NCBI GenBank assembly: GCA_937871635.1 | Contig: CALMNS010000121.1 | Location: 1 to 5,461 of the forward strand | Reading direction: 5' to 3' | DNA length: 5,461 bases | Source of the DNA: an uncultured Solirubrobacter sp. | GTDB taxonomy: Bacteria > Actinomycetota > Thermoleophilia > Solirubrobacterales > Solirubrobacteraceae | In this document: positions 4,723-5,461 of the stretch, in pieces | Layout: every line of letters begins with the position of its first letter | Position numbering within the stretch: position 1 is the first letter of the stretch | Made by a program: the position numbers and the translations under genes | The notes under the pieces: model-generated | What the model saw: only the letters and a program-made list of their open reading frames with translations | What the model was told of the DNA's origin: nothing | Database searches by the model: none

Positions 4723-5461
4723 ATGACCGTGATGACGCCGGCGGCGACCGACGAGCCCCTCGAGCTCCTGCGCGAGCTGGCCGGGCCGGAGGCCGGCTTT
4801 CGCGAGCACCAGCGCGAGGCGGTGCTCGACCTCGTCGATCACCGGCGGCGGGTGCTCTGCGTCCAGCGGACGGGGTGGGGCAAGAGCGCGGTGTACTTCC
4901 TGGCCACGGCGCTCCTGCGCCGGCGCGGCGCCGGGCCGACCGTGCTCGTCTCGCCGCTGCTCGCCCTGATGCGCAACCAGATCGCCGCGGCGGAGCGGCT
5001 CGGGATCCGCGCCGTGCGGGTGGACTCGACGAACCGGGAGGACTGGGCCGAGGTCCGCTCGCGCCTGGCCGCCGACGACGTCGACCTGCTGCTCATCTCG
5101 CCGGAGCGCCTCAACAACCCGGAGTTCCGGGAGACCATGCTGCCCCTCTTCGTCGAGCGGGTCGGCCTGCTCGTCGTCGACGAGGCGCACTGCGTCTCAG
5201 ACTGGGGGCACGACTTCCGGCCCGACTACCGGCGCATCCGCGACGTCCTGGCCGGCCTCGCCGACGACGTCGCGGTCCTCTGCACGACGGCCACGGCGAA
5301 CGACCGCGTGGTCGCCGACGTCTCGGAGCAGCTCTCGGTCGGCGCCGCCGGGGCGGCTCAGCTGACCGTCTACCGCGGCGCGCTGGCCCGGGGCTCGCTG
5401 CGGCTCGAGGCCGTCGAGCTCCCGTCTCCCGCGGCGCGGCTGGCCTGGCTCGCCACCACCC
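4723..5461 (+). CDS. recQ: RecQ-family ATP-dependent DNA helicase (3' partial)
   Basis: The first 246 residues of a superfamily 2 helicase are present, and the frame is open to the window edge. RecQ helicases unwind DNA 3' to 5' in recombination and fork repair. In order: motif 0 in FREHQREAV (26-34), Walker A TGWGKS (50-55), motif Ia VSPLLALMRNQ (76-86), motif Ib ISPERL (125-130), motif II DEAHCVSDWGHDFRPDY (153-169) including the aromatic-rich loop specific to RecQ, and motif III TTATA (188-192). The usual RecQ P-loop is PTGGGKS, so Arg49-Thr-Gly-Trp marks a divergent subfamily rather than the E. coli-type enzyme, and the symbol is a family label only. The second RecA domain, zinc and HRDC regions, if any, lie beyond the window. 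ATG 4723 is preferred; ATG 4732 is possible. It is divergent from the HTH/NTase pair, 79 bases apart, so shared regulation or a defence link is conceivable but unproven. Confidence 0.9.
   Translation, partial: MTVMTPAATDEPLELLRELAGPEAGFREHQREAVLDLVDHRRRVLCVQRTGWGKSAVYFLATALLRRRGAGPTVLVSPLLALMRNQIAAAERLGIRAVRVDSTNREDWAEVRSRLAADDVDLLLISPERLNNPEFRETMLPLFVERVGLLVVDEAHCVSDWGHDFRPDYRRIRDVLAGLADDVAVLCTTATANDRVVADVSEQLSVGAAGAAQLTVYRGALARGSLRLEAVELPSPAARLAWLATT

Noticed and set aside
4654..5190. Minus-strand frame opposite the helicase
   Set aside because: It is the antisense shadow of the RecQ-family gene, with no motifs and His/Arg/Leu/Asp-rich composition.

Overview
The window is high-GC chromosomal DNA with codon third positions that are almost all G or C, which produces long spurious open frames on the opposite strand. 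The gene order (trigger factor, ClpP, ClpX), one clpP directly next to clpX, GTG and TTG starts, and TANNNT boxes placed directly before start codons suggest a high-GC actinobacterium. A deep-branching group such as Thermoleophilia (Solirubrobacterales/Gaiellales) is possible, but this is an inference from style and not a proven placement.

Layout. (1) 1-69: last codons of a plus-strand gene, tail to tail with (2) 71-202, a probable 43-residue minus-strand hydrophobic protein. (3) A short divergent promoter region around 203-229 that appears to hold overlapping -10 boxes for both strands. (4) 230-3827: a plus-strand proteostasis cluster of tig, clpP, clpX and a 97-residue protein of unknown function that starts 7 bases after clpX. 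(5) 3824-4643: a minus-strand two-gene unit, an XRE-type helix-turn-helix regulator followed by a small nucleotidyltransferase. The two genes overlap by 20 bases, and a 16-bp inverted repeat covers the promoter -10 box. This has the architecture of a toxin-antitoxin module. (6) 4644-4722: a 79-base divergent intergenic region. (7) 4723 to the end: the N-terminal half of a RecQ-family DNA helicase that runs off the window.

How the genes work together. Trigger factor receives nascent chains at the ribosome. ClpX unfolds substrates and feeds them to the ClpP chamber. Grouping these genes is a widely conserved arrangement. The 97-residue protein, if real, is probably co-translated with clpX, so a Clp-related role is a reasonable but untested idea. 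The HTH/nucleotidyltransferase pair next to a helicase gene looks like accessory DNA inserted beside a core operon. The two blocks meet tail to tail with stop codons sharing the tetramer CTAG.

No RNA genes, CRISPR arrays, insertion sequences or convincing intrinsic terminators were seen.
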